Of a stretch of 64,000 bases of DNA, positions 1 to 8,884 are shown one piece after another (position 1 is the first letter of the stretch; each line of letters starts with the position of its first letter). The stretch covers positions 1 through 64,000 of the forward strand of contig JBHGBM010000019.1 in assembly GCA_041946965.1 (NCBI GenBank), given 5' to 3'. This DNA is from JBHGBM01 sp041946965. Its GTDB lineage: Bacteria > Acidobacteriota > Terriglobia > Bryobacterales > Bryobacteraceae. The notes under the pieces are model-generated. The model ran no database searches, was not told where the DNA came from, and was given only the letters and a program-made list of their open reading frames with translations. The translations under genes were made by a program, and so were the position numbers.

Positions 1-58
<58 letters not shown>

Positions 59-151
59 TTCTAGGCCTACTGCCACTTCACTGGTACGAAACCACTAGAT
101 CCCCATGGCTTGTGAATTTCGCACGCCTGAAGTATAGCACACAGCACCGCA

Positions 152-340
152 TGTCAGGCCCCAGGTAACAGAAAGGAAAGGGATCACCGCCCGGAAGCGG
201 AGTACCCCGCCCGTGGCGATGGGGTCCCACTGGCAAGTGGAGGATTCCCGTTGCCACAGAAGGGGCTGACCATGCGCATGTTGAAGAAAGTTCTGCGGCT
301 CCATTTGCTCGGATTGAGCCAGCATCAGATCGCCCACAGC
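152..340 (+). mobile_element. IS21-like remnant: left end plus the start of istA
   Basis: The 316 bases between the tRNA and the first gene hold no complete gene. From 272 a short reading frame (MRMLKKVLRLHLLGLSQHQI, then AHS) strongly resembles the N-terminal helix-turn-helix of IS21-family IstA transposases. The resemblance stops near 340, where the frame runs into the neighbouring gene's 3' end. A TGTCAGG at 152, about 120 bases upstream of the frame, would fit an IS21 left terminus, but this is weaker. The catalytic part of istA, istB and the right end are absent, so the element is dead. I see nothing recognisable in 59-151 or 341-374. The match is from memory of the family, not a search. 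Confidence 0.55.
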
Positions 341-374
341 GGCGAAGGCGTATTCATGGCTGGGCGCCGGCAGT

Positions 375-2249
375 CTACAGAACCGCCACCAGCGCTTCGT
401 TCCACATCCGCAAGTCCCACTGGCCGAAGCGCACGTCCGTCGTCAGGACGTGCACCCCTGGCGCGCCGGGCGCGGTCTTAACCCGGAATGTGCCGTAGCC
501 TTCCTCGCCGGGCCGCACCTTCACAGCCACGCGCGTGCGGTCCGCCTTCCACGCGGGCGGCAGGTGGAGCGTCGCTTCGTACGTCCGGGCCGTGGCCGAG
601 TGGTTGAAAAACACGGCGCGTAAAGCCAGTTCCTCGCCGGCCCGCGCGGCGCTCGCGTAGGGATCCAGCCGCGCCCACTGTTCATCGAGTCCGTAGTTCG
701 CATCCTCCCAGGGGAACAGTTCGGCAAGAATCCCGGCCCGCCGCCGCAGGCTGCTCTTCATTGTTTCGATCTGCCCGCGCGAGAAGCGGAACGTCTGCCG
801 CACGTGCTGGTTGACCAGCAGGCAATCCGGCATGCCGGCGACCAGGTCGAGGCAGCGCAGGAATCCCCGTCCCGGGGCCACAAAATTTCGGTTCAGCAGG
901 CAGTAGTCGTCCATGCCGGTGGGGGTGAAGGAATCGCCGGCAAACAGCACGCGCTCCCCGCCGTCCTTCTCCACCAGCAGCGCGCCGTGATACAGCGTCT
1001 GGCCGGGAAAATCCCAGGAAGTGAGCCGGAATTCGTTCCAGCGGCGTGGTTGACCCTCCTCCATCGCGGTCCACCGCCGGATCGCATTCCGAGTCAGGCA
1101 GGGCATGCGGAAGCGCCCCGGATCTTTCAGGATCTCGCTCTGACTCGCGCAGGAAAAGACCGCGCAGTCGAACTCCGCCGCCGCGGCCTGGGCGAAATCG
1201 GTATGGTCGTCGTGATAGTGAGTGATATAGATCCCGGCCAGCTTGCGGAACACTCCGCCGTCCCGCCACTCGCGTACCTGATTCAGGATTCGGACAGACC
1301 CGCAGTCCACCAGGAAAGCTTCACCCGAACCAGAGACGATCAGGCGGGAGTTCCCGGCCACGCGAATCCACTCCGGCGGTTCCGGGTTGATCGCCTCCGC
1401 CCGGGGCATGGCTTCGGCGGGCGCTTCGCCGAGCACGCGCTCCGCGCGGGCCGCGAAGACCTGGTCCCCGGAGTACCAGTGATATGCGTCGGTGTAGAGG
1501 TAATTCGTGTAGGCCCGCTGGAGGCGCTCGATCAGCTTGGCGACCGCCGCCAGGGGGTCGCCGATCAGCGGGCCTCGCGCGGGCGCGATGACGTCCGGCT
1601 TCCAGGCCGCGATCCGCCGCAGGCTGCCGATGGTTTGAGCGATGCGCGCCGCGTGCCCGTGATACCCGCGCACCTTCAGCTCGGGGATCGCATCCTGGAG
1701 GCTGTAGAGATCGAAGATCTTGCCGCCGGCGTAGATCAGATCTCCGCAGCACGCGATGCGCTTGCCGCCCGCCACCAACAGGTACGACACGGATCCACGC
1801 GTGTAGCCCGGCGTGGCCATCACTTCGACGGGCGGCCCGCCCCACTCGATCCTGTCGCCGTCGCGGACCTTGCGGTTCACCTGCATCGGCGCGGCCGGAA
1901 TCTTGGTTGCCTGGCACTCGTAATCGTGAAACCTGCGCGTATCGTACATCTCGCGCCAGATCTCTGCGGTCGCGCTGAAGAAGCGTTCCTCGGCCTCGGG
2001 TGCCGCCGCGGCGGCCCCGCGCTCCACCAGGATGCGGCCGGCCCAAACAAGGTCCCGCCGGAAATGCGTAAATAGCACGAGGTCGGCGCTCGTTCTTCCA
2101 CCCGAGGGATCGCCGTAAACCGCGAGTGTCTTCCCGCCCTCTTTGATGAGCAGGCCGTTCACCGGGCCCGGCAGGAACCTGACGGACGGCGCGATTGCGT
2201 ACGGCGCAGCCGCGCCGGGCATCGCCATCAGAAAATCCCGTCTCAACAT
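375..2249 (-). CDS. tandem metallo-beta-lactamase-fold protein, exported
   Basis: A 624-residue protein with an RR-containing leader (MLRRDFLMAM) that suggests export. It contains two metallo-beta-lactamase-like halves. The second half has an intact metal motif, HYHDDH at residues 344-349, a later AGDSF aspartate and further histidines, so it should bind two metals and act as a hydrolase. The first half keeps the fold pattern but its motif at 62-67 is HFRRDL, with two of three histidines lost, and the TPGHT motif reads TPGYT at 147. It keeps an Asp in CCGDL (170). The gene is last in a co-directional run, 18 bases after the VWA gene. The substrate is unknown; one active and one degenerate domain is my inference. 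Confidence 0.85.
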   Translation of the reverse strand: MLRRDFLMAMPGAAAPYAIAPSVRFLPGPVNGLLIKEGGKTLAVYGDPSGGRTSADLVLFTHFRRDLVWAGRILVERGAAAAAPEAEERFFSATAEIWREMYDTRRFHDYECQATKIPAAPMQVNRKVRDGDRIEWGGPPVEVMATPGYTRGSVSYLLVAGGKRIACCGDLIYAGGKIFDLYSLQDAIPELKVRGYHGHAARIAQTIGSLRRIAAWKPDVIAPARGPLIGDPLAAVAKLIERLQRAYTNYLYTDAYHWYSGDQVFAARAERVLGEAPAEAMPRAEAINPEPPEWIRVAGNSRLIVSGSGEAFLVDCGSVRILNQVREWRDGGVFRKLAGIYITHYHDDHTDFAQAAAAEFDCAVFSCASQSEILKDPGRFRMPCLTRNAIRRWTAMEEGQPRRWNEFRLTSWDFPGQTLYHGALLVEKDGGERVLFAGDSFTPTGMDDYCLLNRNFVAPGRGFLRCLDLVAGMPDCLLVNQHVRQTFRFSRGQIETMKSSLRRRAGILAELFPWEDANYGLDEQWARLDPYASAARAGEELALRAVFFNHSATARTYEATLHLPPAWKADRTRVAVKVRPGEEGYGTFRVKTAPGAPGVHVLTTDVRFGQWDLRMWNEALVAVL

Positions 2250-2267
2250 TTGGGATATCGCCAGTAT

Positions 2268-4364
2268 CTACGGTACAACCACTACCGGCGCCTGCCAAAA
2301 TACCGCCTTCTGCCCGGCCGGGTCCAGGACGGTCACCTGGCAATCGTATCTTCCGGGCGCGAACTCTTTCAGGGGAATATGAAACGCGAGCGGGATGGTC
2401 TTCAGGCGGTTGTTCCACGCTTCGGTGAACTGGACCAGCCGCGTCTCGAAGGCCTTCTCCTGCCCGTGGTAGAAACCCACGTAAGCCACCAGCGGCTGAA
2501 CGGCGGGCGCCGCCGGTTCGTAGGCCTGCAAGTAGACGTGCATGTCATGGCCCCGGCTGAAGACGCGCGTCACGCTGGGAATCAGTTTCTCGCCATTCTG
2601 AATCAGCGGGTTCTCCGCGCCGGCCCGGTCTTTTTCTTTCGCCGCATTGTACAAGGCCGCCTTGAGGTCCACGCGCTGGCTGCTCAACACCACGGAACTG
2701 ATGGGCAGGCGCTCGCTTTCGTTGTTCAGGTTGGGTATCGCGAACGCGGTCTGATAAGTCCCGATGCGTCCGGTTTCCGCATCGCGCGCCAGAAACTTGA
2801 TGGTGTATTCGCCCGGGAGCAGTGTGAAACCGGTATCGTACACGATGGGCCGCCTGGCCAACTCGGCCGCGGTCGCCCCGGTCAGCTTTGCGGTCACCTT
2901 GTCGCGCACGTTCGTGATCGTGGTGCCGTGTGCCGTCTTGATCTCGCCGATGAAGTCGATCACGGTGCGCTCGGCTCCGCCGCGCTTGGCCAGCGCCAGC
3001 TCGCGGCCGGGGATCTTCACCACGATGGGAACGAAGTACTCCGCCCGGTTGAGCTGAAAATAATCGATCTCCATGGCGATGGTGAGCTCGGTAATCGGAT
3101 CGGGCAGCATGAGCGCATCTTCGAGCTGCCGCTCCTTGTCCGCCGCGGTGAATTTAGCGAACTGCTTGGCGGCGAAGTACCCCTGCCGGTAGTCCAGTTT
3201 CGCAGCCAGGTCCCCGTTCAACGCGATCCTGATGCGGCGGAATTTTCCGTCCTCCGCGGTATTGGTGCTGTAGTATCCGAGGATGTAATAGCTGGAAACG
3301 GTGCGGGCGGCCTCCAGGATTCCCTTACCCAGGTTGTTGTCGTCAAGCAGGGCTTTTCCGCCGGTATCGGCGGCCAGCGCATACATGGTGTCCTGCGACT
3401 GCTGAAAATTGCTCGCGGCGGCCATGGCGCCGCGGCCGGAGTACATGCCGATGTTGCCCGGCGAGCCCTTAGAGGCATCGCCCAGCGGCGGCTGCGCCAT
3501 TAGGCCGCGCGCATCGATGGGCCAGAACGACACGCCGGCGCGCACGGCGGCGTTGATGGTGGCGCGCAGTTGCGCCTGGTTGTTCAATCCGTTCAGCCGC
3601 AGGCCGCTGGCGAAATAGATGAGCGACTTCTTTTCGCTGAGCCGGCCCAACATCCTGGCCGCGGTCTGAAGCGCGGACAACTGGCGGTCGGTGTTGAAGA
3701 TGTTGAACTCGCTGTCGTCCTGGCCGAACGCGGCGCCCGTATCGGAGCCGGCCGCGTCGCTCGTGGATTCGCCGAACCCCTGGCCCTCACCAATGATCAT
3801 CGTATGGAGGATGCTCAGCAACCGGTCGCGATCATCGGTGAAATCCTGCAAGACGTCCACGGAGCCGCCCGAGTAGCGCAGGATGGCGATGAGATCCGCG
3901 GAAGTCATCTGGGTCCGGACAAACCTCTGTGCCGCGTCCAGTGACCGGAACTGATCCGCGGGCGGCATGGAGCTCATGTCGAAGTAGAATGCCAGCAGGC
4001 GGCGATCTTTGTATCGCGTGCCGCCCGGGGCTTCGCCCGCAATCTGCGTTCGGCCCAGCTTCTTGTAGATTCGGATGTTCTCGGGCCGTGAAGGCGCCGC
4101 CGCGGCGTCGGATCTCTCCGGAAGCTTCTGATATTCGAAGATCCGTATGGCCTGCGGTACACCGTCCTCGGTGACGGAAAAATCCTTCGCGGTCAAACCC
4201 TCCACGGGATTGCCCTTTCCATCGGTTACGGCCACGGTTTCGATTACCAACTGCGTACCCACGGAGTAAGTGGCCGCCGGCGTTCCGGGCTGGGTGTTCT
4301 GTCCGATCTGCTGCGCCGTTCCCGTCAGAGTCCAGCAAAGCAGGAGATTGATCGTGCGCCGCAT
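2268..4364 (-). CDS. VWFA-related acidobacterial (TIGR03436-like) protein
   Basis: A 698-residue secreted protein starting MRRTINLLLC, with a hydrophobic leader. Residues 61-71 (DFSVTEDGVPQ) are the hallmark segment that precedes the von Willebrand A domain in the acidobacterial TIGR03436 family. The VWA part begins near residue 121; its metal-ion site reads DMSSM (129-133), so the final Ser of the canonical DxSxS is replaced. The protein is roughly twice the usual family length; the second half (from about 390) is predicted beta-rich and unassigned. The start at 4364 was chosen because it gives a signal peptide and lies 2 bases after the stop of the upstream receptor. Probably an extracytoplasmic binding protein; ligand unknown. 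Confidence 0.87.
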   Translation of the reverse strand: MRRTINLLLCWTLTGTAQQIGQNTQPGTPAATYSVGTQLVIETVAVTDGKGNPVEGLTAKDFSVTEDGVPQAIRIFEYQKLPERSDAAAAPSRPENIRIYKKLGRTQIAGEAPGGTRYKDRRLLAFYFDMSSMPPADQFRSLDAAQRFVRTQMTSADLIAILRYSGGSVDVLQDFTDDRDRLLSILHTMIIGEGQGFGESTSDAAGSDTGAAFGQDDSEFNIFNTDRQLSALQTAARMLGRLSEKKSLIYFASGLRLNGLNNQAQLRATINAAVRAGVSFWPIDARGLMAQPPLGDASKGSPGNIGMYSGRGAMAAASNFQQSQDTMYALAADTGGKALLDDNNLGKGILEAARTVSSYYILGYYSTNTAEDGKFRRIRIALNGDLAAKLDYRQGYFAAKQFAKFTAADKERQLEDALMLPDPITELTIAMEIDYFQLNRAEYFVPIVVKIPGRELALAKRGGAERTVIDFIGEIKTAHGTTITNVRDKVTAKLTGATAAELARRPIVYDTGFTLLPGEYTIKFLARDAETGRIGTYQTAFAIPNLNNESERLPISSVVLSSQRVDLKAALYNAAKEKDRAGAENPLIQNGEKLIPSVTRVFSRGHDMHVYLQAYEPAAPAVQPLVAYVGFYHGQEKAFETRLVQFTEAWNNRLKTIPLAFHIPLKEFAPGRYDCQVTVLDPAGQKAVFWQAPVVVVP

Positions 4365-4366
4365 GT

Positions 4367-7306
4367 TCAAAACCTCAACCGGAGCGTGGTTTGCAGGCTG
4401 CGCATGGCGCTTGCCGCGGCGGGCAGTCCGAATTGCGCGCTGTTCACGGTGGCGTTCCAGGCGGTGTAAGCGACGTGATTCAGCGGGTTGGTGGAATCCA
4501 CGCGGAGATCCAGATTCAAGCGGTCCGTGACCTGGAACGTCCGTGCGAGGGAAGCGTTCATGGTGAATTGTCCGGGGCCGGCGATGGAATGGCGTCCGGC
4601 GTTGCCCCACCGGCCCGGCGGCGGCGCGGTGTAAGCCGCGGGATTCAGGTACAGACCGGCGGGAGCGGCATAGAGCGGCTTGCCGGTGTAATCGGGCCGG
4701 ATGGTGCCGGTCACGCCTGTGCCCTGGACCGGCGCGAGGTAGACAGGCGTCTGAGGCAGCCCGGCACCTGCCGTGATCTGCGTGGCGAAGGTCCACTCCT
4801 TGAGCAGCGCGCCCCTCCAGCCGCCCACCAGCGTTCCGCCGGCGAGTCCCATGCCCGTGGTGTATTGCGCCTGCACGCTGAGAAGATGGCGCTGGTCGAA
4901 GCTGGAGAGGCCGCGTTCGGCGCGCAGATCCAGCCAGTTCTGCGCGGCCTCGAGGCGTCCCGTACCTTTGGGATCCCTTGGCGCGCCCGGGGACGATCCC
5001 TGGCCGCCCAGCGCCGCGGCGTCGTCGATGGATTTCGAGAACGTGTACTGCAAGGTCGCGGTCAGGCCGCTGCGCAATCTCCGGCGCAACTGAAACTGAG
5101 CGGCATGGCGATTGGAGTTTCCGTTGGAAGCGAGATACGCAAAGCCGCTCGGGCAGCCGGGACACGGGTTCGCGGCGCCGGCCGGAAACGTGTTCGGGAG
5201 AAACTCCTGTACTCCGCGCGTTCCCTTGGCGCCGAGATAGGCCGCAATCATTTGGAGCGACAACGGCAGGTCCCGCTGCACCGAAACCTGCCAGTTCTGC
5301 GCATACCCCACCTGGAAGTCCGGGTCCACGGCGAACGTATTGCCCGAGGGCACGCCGGTGAAGCCCTTCGCCAGCGTGAGGGGATTGGCGGCGCTGTTTT
5401 GCACCCTCAGCGTTTTCGAAAGCGGCGGCTGCTGCGCCATCTGCCAGGCGATGGCCGGGTAAACGGAGGTGTCGTAGTAAACCCCGTAGCCCGCGCGAAC
5501 GATCAGCGAGGAGCCCGGAACGGGACGCCAGGCAAGGCCTGCGCGCGGCGCGAACCCGCACCGGTCGGGCCGCATCAGCGAATTCGGGTACCGCTCGGGC
5601 ATTGTGGCCGTGATTGGGCGCGCGGCGGAGAAACCGGGAGCGATGTCCAGGTTCACCAGGCGGCCAAACAATTCCGTTACCGGCGCGCCGTATTCCCAGC
5701 GCAGGCCGGCATTCACGCTGAGTCCCGGCATGATCCGCCAATCGTCCGTGATATACGCGTCGTAGATCGACTGCCGGAAATACTTGTCGGCGTTGCCGAA
5801 GGCGATGGAGCTGGTAGTGGGGATGCCCAGCAGAAAATCGGCGAAGTCGGAGCCGCTGGCCGTGCCCGTGAAGGTGAAGGCGCCGCGCGGGTCCTGCTGT
5901 CCCAGGAAGTTGAACTGCTGCCTGCGGAAGTCCGCGCCGAACGCGATGTTGTGGGCGACGCGGTTCCACAGCATCGAATACGATACGCCGTTGGTCTGGT
6001 TGCGGTCCCGCGAGCTGTGCGAATCGGACAGCCCCGCAATGCCGCCGGCGAACGCCAGCGTGGGCGGACCCCAGTCCCTGGGATCCCGGCTGTTCCCCGC
6101 AATGCCTGCCTGGCCCGAAACGTCGATGCGATTCTCGAAATAGGGCGTGACGCGCTTGCGGAACCGGCTGAACTGGTAGCCCAGATTCAGAAACCACCGC
6201 TGGCCTATCCGGTGCGACCAGTTGATGCCGGCGTTCATGCCCAGCGCGCTGCCGGTATCCAGGAACCCGAACAGGTTGGGATTGTCCGTGCGTGTGCTCT
6301 CGAACGCGAACCGGCCGTAGACCTGGTCCCTGGAACCGGCAATCTTGTTGAAGCGCGTTTGCAGCGCGTCCTGGTGCGTGGGAGTAAGGATCGGAACCTG
6401 GTAGTTATAGCGCCCGCCGCCGTTGAAGTTCGGCAGCGGGTAGAAGCGGAGCAGAGACTCCGCCTGAGCGCTGATCCGGTTCCGGGGAATCGTGCCGGCG
6501 GGGAAGGCCAGGCCGGTGAGCGGATCGAGAACCGGGCTGGAAAACACGCCGCTCCGCATGGAGCCTTGGGGCATGAGCGCCGCCGCGGTAGTGGCGTCGC
6601 TGTTTCGCGTCCACTGGTACGCGAGGAAAACATTCGGTCCGTTCGTCACCAGGCGCGGGATTCGCAGCGGCCCGCCGAAGGCGGCCATGCCGGTTACCCG
6701 GCTATACGACGCCTTGGGTGTGTTCTGACCAGTCAGAGAGAACGGCCGCGCGTCGAGGGCCGAATTGCCGAGGGTCACGCCGATGCCACCGTTGTATAAG
6801 CCCCTCCCGGCCCCGCGAAAATTACCGAATGCCGCCGGCAGCCCGAACGCCGACGCGGCTGCGTTGTTCACGCTGCCGCTAATCAGAAACCCGTCGGCGG
6901 CGCGCTGGGCCAGCTCGTCTTCCACCGGAGGCGGCGGTTCTTTCCTGGCCTGTGCAACCGGAGCGGGCGCAGGCGGCCCGGGCGTCTGCATCCGGGCCCT
7001 GATCTGCTCGAGCGGAAGCAGCTTCAGTTCCCACTTAGCGGCGGGCGCATGGGGCGCCACGGCAACCTCCTGCCGGACGGTCGCGAACCCGGACATATCG
7101 AGCTGGATCGTCCAGTTTCCGTCCGCCAGGTCTGGGAACGAATAGAACCCGCGCTGGTCGGTGATGGCGCCCAGCGTCCTGCCGTCTCGAGCCGCCGTGA
7201 CCGTCACACCGGGAACGGGCAAACCGCGGAATGCGACCACTCCGCTGTGTTCGCTTGCCACCAGGGCGGAAGCTGCAAAAAACGCGAGGGCCCGGAAGCG
7301 GATCAA
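4367..7306 (-). CDS. Oar-like TonB-dependent receptor with carboxypeptidase-regulatory domain
   Basis: A 979-residue outer-membrane receptor. After a leader (MIRFRALAFFAASALVAS) comes a carboxypeptidase-regulatory-like beta-sandwich (about 20-95, including GAITDQRGFYSFPDL), a Pro/Ala linker, then a plug-like region with GSVNNAAASAFGLP and a long beta-barrel ending LRLRF. The terminal Phe is the usual outer-membrane assembly signal. The start codon is TTG, embedded in TTGA, which overlaps the stop of the TIGR03435 gene by four bases, so the two are translationally coupled. It lacks the common LPLNGRN plug motif seen in other receptors here and belongs to the SGSVNN subtype. The imported ligand is unknown. 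Confidence 0.9.
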   Translation of the reverse strand: MIRFRALAFFAASALVASEHSGVVAFRGLPVPGVTVTAARDGRTLGAITDQRGFYSFPDLADGNWTIQLDMSGFATVRQEVAVAPHAPAAKWELKLLPLEQIRARMQTPGPPAPAPVAQARKEPPPPVEDELAQRAADGFLISGSVNNAAASAFGLPAAFGNFRGAGRGLYNGGIGVTLGNSALDARPFSLTGQNTPKASYSRVTGMAAFGGPLRIPRLVTNGPNVFLAYQWTRNSDATTAAALMPQGSMRSGVFSSPVLDPLTGLAFPAGTIPRNRISAQAESLLRFYPLPNFNGGGRYNYQVPILTPTHQDALQTRFNKIAGSRDQVYGRFAFESTRTDNPNLFGFLDTGSALGMNAGINWSHRIGQRWFLNLGYQFSRFRKRVTPYFENRIDVSGQAGIAGNSRDPRDWGPPTLAFAGGIAGLSDSHSSRDRNQTNGVSYSMLWNRVAHNIAFGADFRRQQFNFLGQQDPRGAFTFTGTASGSDFADFLLGIPTTSSIAFGNADKYFRQSIYDAYITDDWRIMPGLSVNAGLRWEYGAPVTELFGRLVNLDIAPGFSAARPITATMPERYPNSLMRPDRCGFAPRAGLAWRPVPGSSLIVRAGYGVYYDTSVYPAIAWQMAQQPPLSKTLRVQNSAANPLTLAKGFTGVPSGNTFAVDPDFQVGYAQNWQVSVQRDLPLSLQMIAAYLGAKGTRGVQEFLPNTFPAGAANPCPGCPSGFAYLASNGNSNRHAAQFQLRRRLRSGLTATLQYTFSKSIDDAAALGGQGSSPGAPRDPKGTGRLEAAQNWLDLRAERGLSSFDQRHLLSVQAQYTTGMGLAGGTLVGGWRGALLKEWTFATQITAGAGLPQTPVYLAPVQGTGVTGTIRPDYTGKPLYAAPAGLYLNPAAYTAPPPGRWGNAGRHSIAGPGQFTMNASLARTFQVTDRLNLDLRVDSTNPLNHVAYTAWNATVNSAQFGLPAAASAMRSLQTTLRLRF

Positions 7307-8142
7307 TTCTCGGTCGGCTCCTTCTCGATGTGGTCGATAACCAGGATTTCCATCTGCGCCCTGCGCGGCTCCAGCTTCAAGCCGTAGGGCCGGACAGAAT
7401 CGTAGATCGAACCCGCCGGTTCGGAGGCCGTCTCACGCGGAGCGGGATTCGCTTCGCCCGGCGGCGGACCCATGCGCACCATCCCGCCAGGGCCTCCCCG
7501 CATGGTTTCCGGAGAAAACACCAGGTCGAAATCGTAGCGGCCCTTGATCCCCGTCATGTCCAGGACGGGACGCTCGGAGAACCGCGACATCATCTCGGCG
7601 AGAGTCGCGAGCGTCGCCGAGGGAGCCTTCAGGTGCGCGCCGGCTCCGTCCACCTGTATCATCATCACGTTGCGCGGCGGGGTGCCCTTGCCGGGGTCCC
7701 CTTCCACGGCAACCTCGGCCGCCTTCAGCTTCGGACCATCCTTGGCCGCCACCAGCGCATAAATCGAATGCTCCTTCGTATCGCGATGCAGTTTGAGCTT
7801 GAACCGTTCCGCCAGCAACGCTTGCAGCATTTCGGGAATGTCATCCTCGGAAGCTCCGGCAGGGAACTTCGCGACGATGTCGAACCGCGCTCCGCCGATC
7901 CAATCCGGGCCTTGCACCTGAAAATCCTTCACACGGTACGCCGTGCGGATGCATTCCTTCAGCGAGACGTTGGTATAGCGCAACATCCCGGCGTCGGAGC
8001 TCATGCCGATCCGCATCTTGCCCATGCCCATGGGCTGGGAGGGCTTGATGGATGCGACCTCGAAGGCCGGCTTACCCGCCGGCTGCTGGCCGAATGCCGC
8101 GCAGCCCCAGACGGCGCATGCCCACAGTGTCCACGGTTTCAT
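7303..8142 (-). CDS. TIGR03435 family secreted protein
   Basis: A 279-residue protein with a signal peptide (MKPWTLWACAVWGCAAFGQQ) followed by the typical TIGR03435 opening FEVASIKPS and the conserved middle segment LLAERFKLKLHRDTKEH. This family is strongly expanded in Acidobacteriota and often sits beside regulators and TonB-dependent receptors; its biochemical role is not established. Length matches the family. It begins 61 bases after the response-regulator gene and ends overlapping the receptor start by four bases, so it leads the receptor-VWA-metallohydrolase set. A short direct repeat lies just upstream. Confidence 0.92.
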   Translation of the reverse strand: MKPWTLWACAVWGCAAFGQQPAGKPAFEVASIKPSQPMGMGKMRIGMSSDAGMLRYTNVSLKECIRTAYRVKDFQVQGPDWIGGARFDIVAKFPAGASEDDIPEMLQALLAERFKLKLHRDTKEHSIYALVAAKDGPKLKAAEVAVEGDPGKGTPPRNVMMIQVDGAGAHLKAPSATLATLAEMMSRFSERPVLDMTGIKGRYDFDLVFSPETMRGGPGGMVRMGPPPGEANPAPRETASEPAGSIYDSVRPYGLKLEPRRAQMEILVIDHIEKEPTEN

Positions 8143-8186
8143 GTTTCCAGAATGCCTCAGATGGCATGTTCGGCGGGCAAAATGTG

Positions 8187-8202
8187 TGTAAGGAATGTAA
8201 GG
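8187..8202 (-). promoter_or_regulatory. direct repeat, candidate response-regulator operator
   Basis: Read on the minus strand this is CCTTACATTCCTTACA: two copies of CCTTACA with starts 9 bases apart, 45-60 bases upstream of the TIGR03435 start and just after the response-regulator stop. OmpR-type regulators bind direct repeats, but usually with an 11-base period, so the assignment is only a possibility. No convincing -10 box follows it. Confidence 0.3.
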
Positions 8203-8203
8203 G

Positions 8204-8884
8204 TTAGCGCGCCAGCTTGTAGCCGGCGCCCTTCACGGTGAGAACAAAGCGGGGATAGCGGGGATCCGCCTCGATCTTCTTCCTCAGTCCGGCGATGTGC
8301 ACGTCCACGGTGCGGCTGAGCGTATCGCCGTCCAGGCCCCACACCCTTTCGAGAAGCTCGTCGCGCGTGATGACCGCCCCCCGGCGGTCTGCAAGGTACT
8401 GCAAGAGCCGGAACTCCACCGGGGATAGCGACAACGGCTTTCCCTTGCGCGTCACTTCGTGTTTACGGAAGTCGATGCGCACGTCGCCGAGATCCGCGTA
8501 CCCGGCGGTTGCCGCGTTGCCGCCTGACCGCCGCAGTACCGCTTCGATGCGCGCCATCAGTTCCACCGGCTCGCAGTTTTTCTGCACGTAATCGTCGGCG
8601 CCCAGTTTCAGGCCCAACACGCGGTCGAGCACCTCGCCCCTGGCGGTGAGCATCAACACCGGGGTGCCGACCCCTTCGCGGCGCAGATCGCGGCAAATGT
8701 CGAAACCGTTCTTGCCCGGCAGCATGACATCGAGCACGATCAGGTCGAAGGGACGCGTCAGGGCCGTTTCGTAGCCGGCGGATCCCGTCCGGGCCCATTC
8801 CACTTCATAGCCTTCCGACTGGAGCCGGTCGATCATGCCCACCGCGAAGGCGGCCTCGTCTTCCACGAACAGAATGCGGCTCAT
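8204..8884 (-). CDS. OmpR/PhoB-family response regulator
   Basis: A 226-residue regulator with an N-terminal receiver (1-115) and a C-terminal winged-helix DNA-binding domain (about 130-225, containing SPVEFRLLQYLADRRG and RTVDVHIAGLRKKIE). Receiver acidic residues are E8 and D9, the phospho-acceptor is D52 in LIVLDVMLPG, T80 lies in LTA and the signature Lys is K102. Oddly the usual Lys-Pro after DDYV is K-N (DDYVQKNCEP), which changes the beta5-alpha5 loop. The start at 8884 gives a standard receiver start (MSRILFVEDE) and forms an ATGA overlap with the kinase stop, so kinase and regulator are coupled. Its likely targets include its own neighbourhood, but this is inferred. Confidence 0.95.
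   Translation of the reverse strand: MSRILFVEDEAAFAVGMIDRLQSEGYEVEWARTGSAGYETALTRPFDLIVLDVMLPGKNGFDICRDLRREGVGTPVLMLTARGEVLDRVLGLKLGADDYVQKNCEPVELMARIEAVLRRSGGNAATAGYADLGDVRIDFRKHEVTRKGKPLSLSPVEFRLLQYLADRRGAVITRDELLERVWGLDGDTLSRTVDVHIAGLRKKIEADPRYPRFVLTVKGAGYKLAR

Noticed and set aside
804..2075. Long open frame on the plus strand (423 codons)
   Set aside because: It lies fully antisense to the metallohydrolase gene, is rich in Arg/Ala/His and has no recognisable domain; typical GC-rich shadow.
4365..6197. Upstream extension of the VWA frame to 6197
   Set aside because: The extra 611 codons overlap the receptor in another frame and are Arg/Gln-rich; the signal peptide begins at 4364.
4391..6799. 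802-codon plus-strand frame
   Set aside because: Antisense to the receptor gene, low-complexity composition, no leader or domain.
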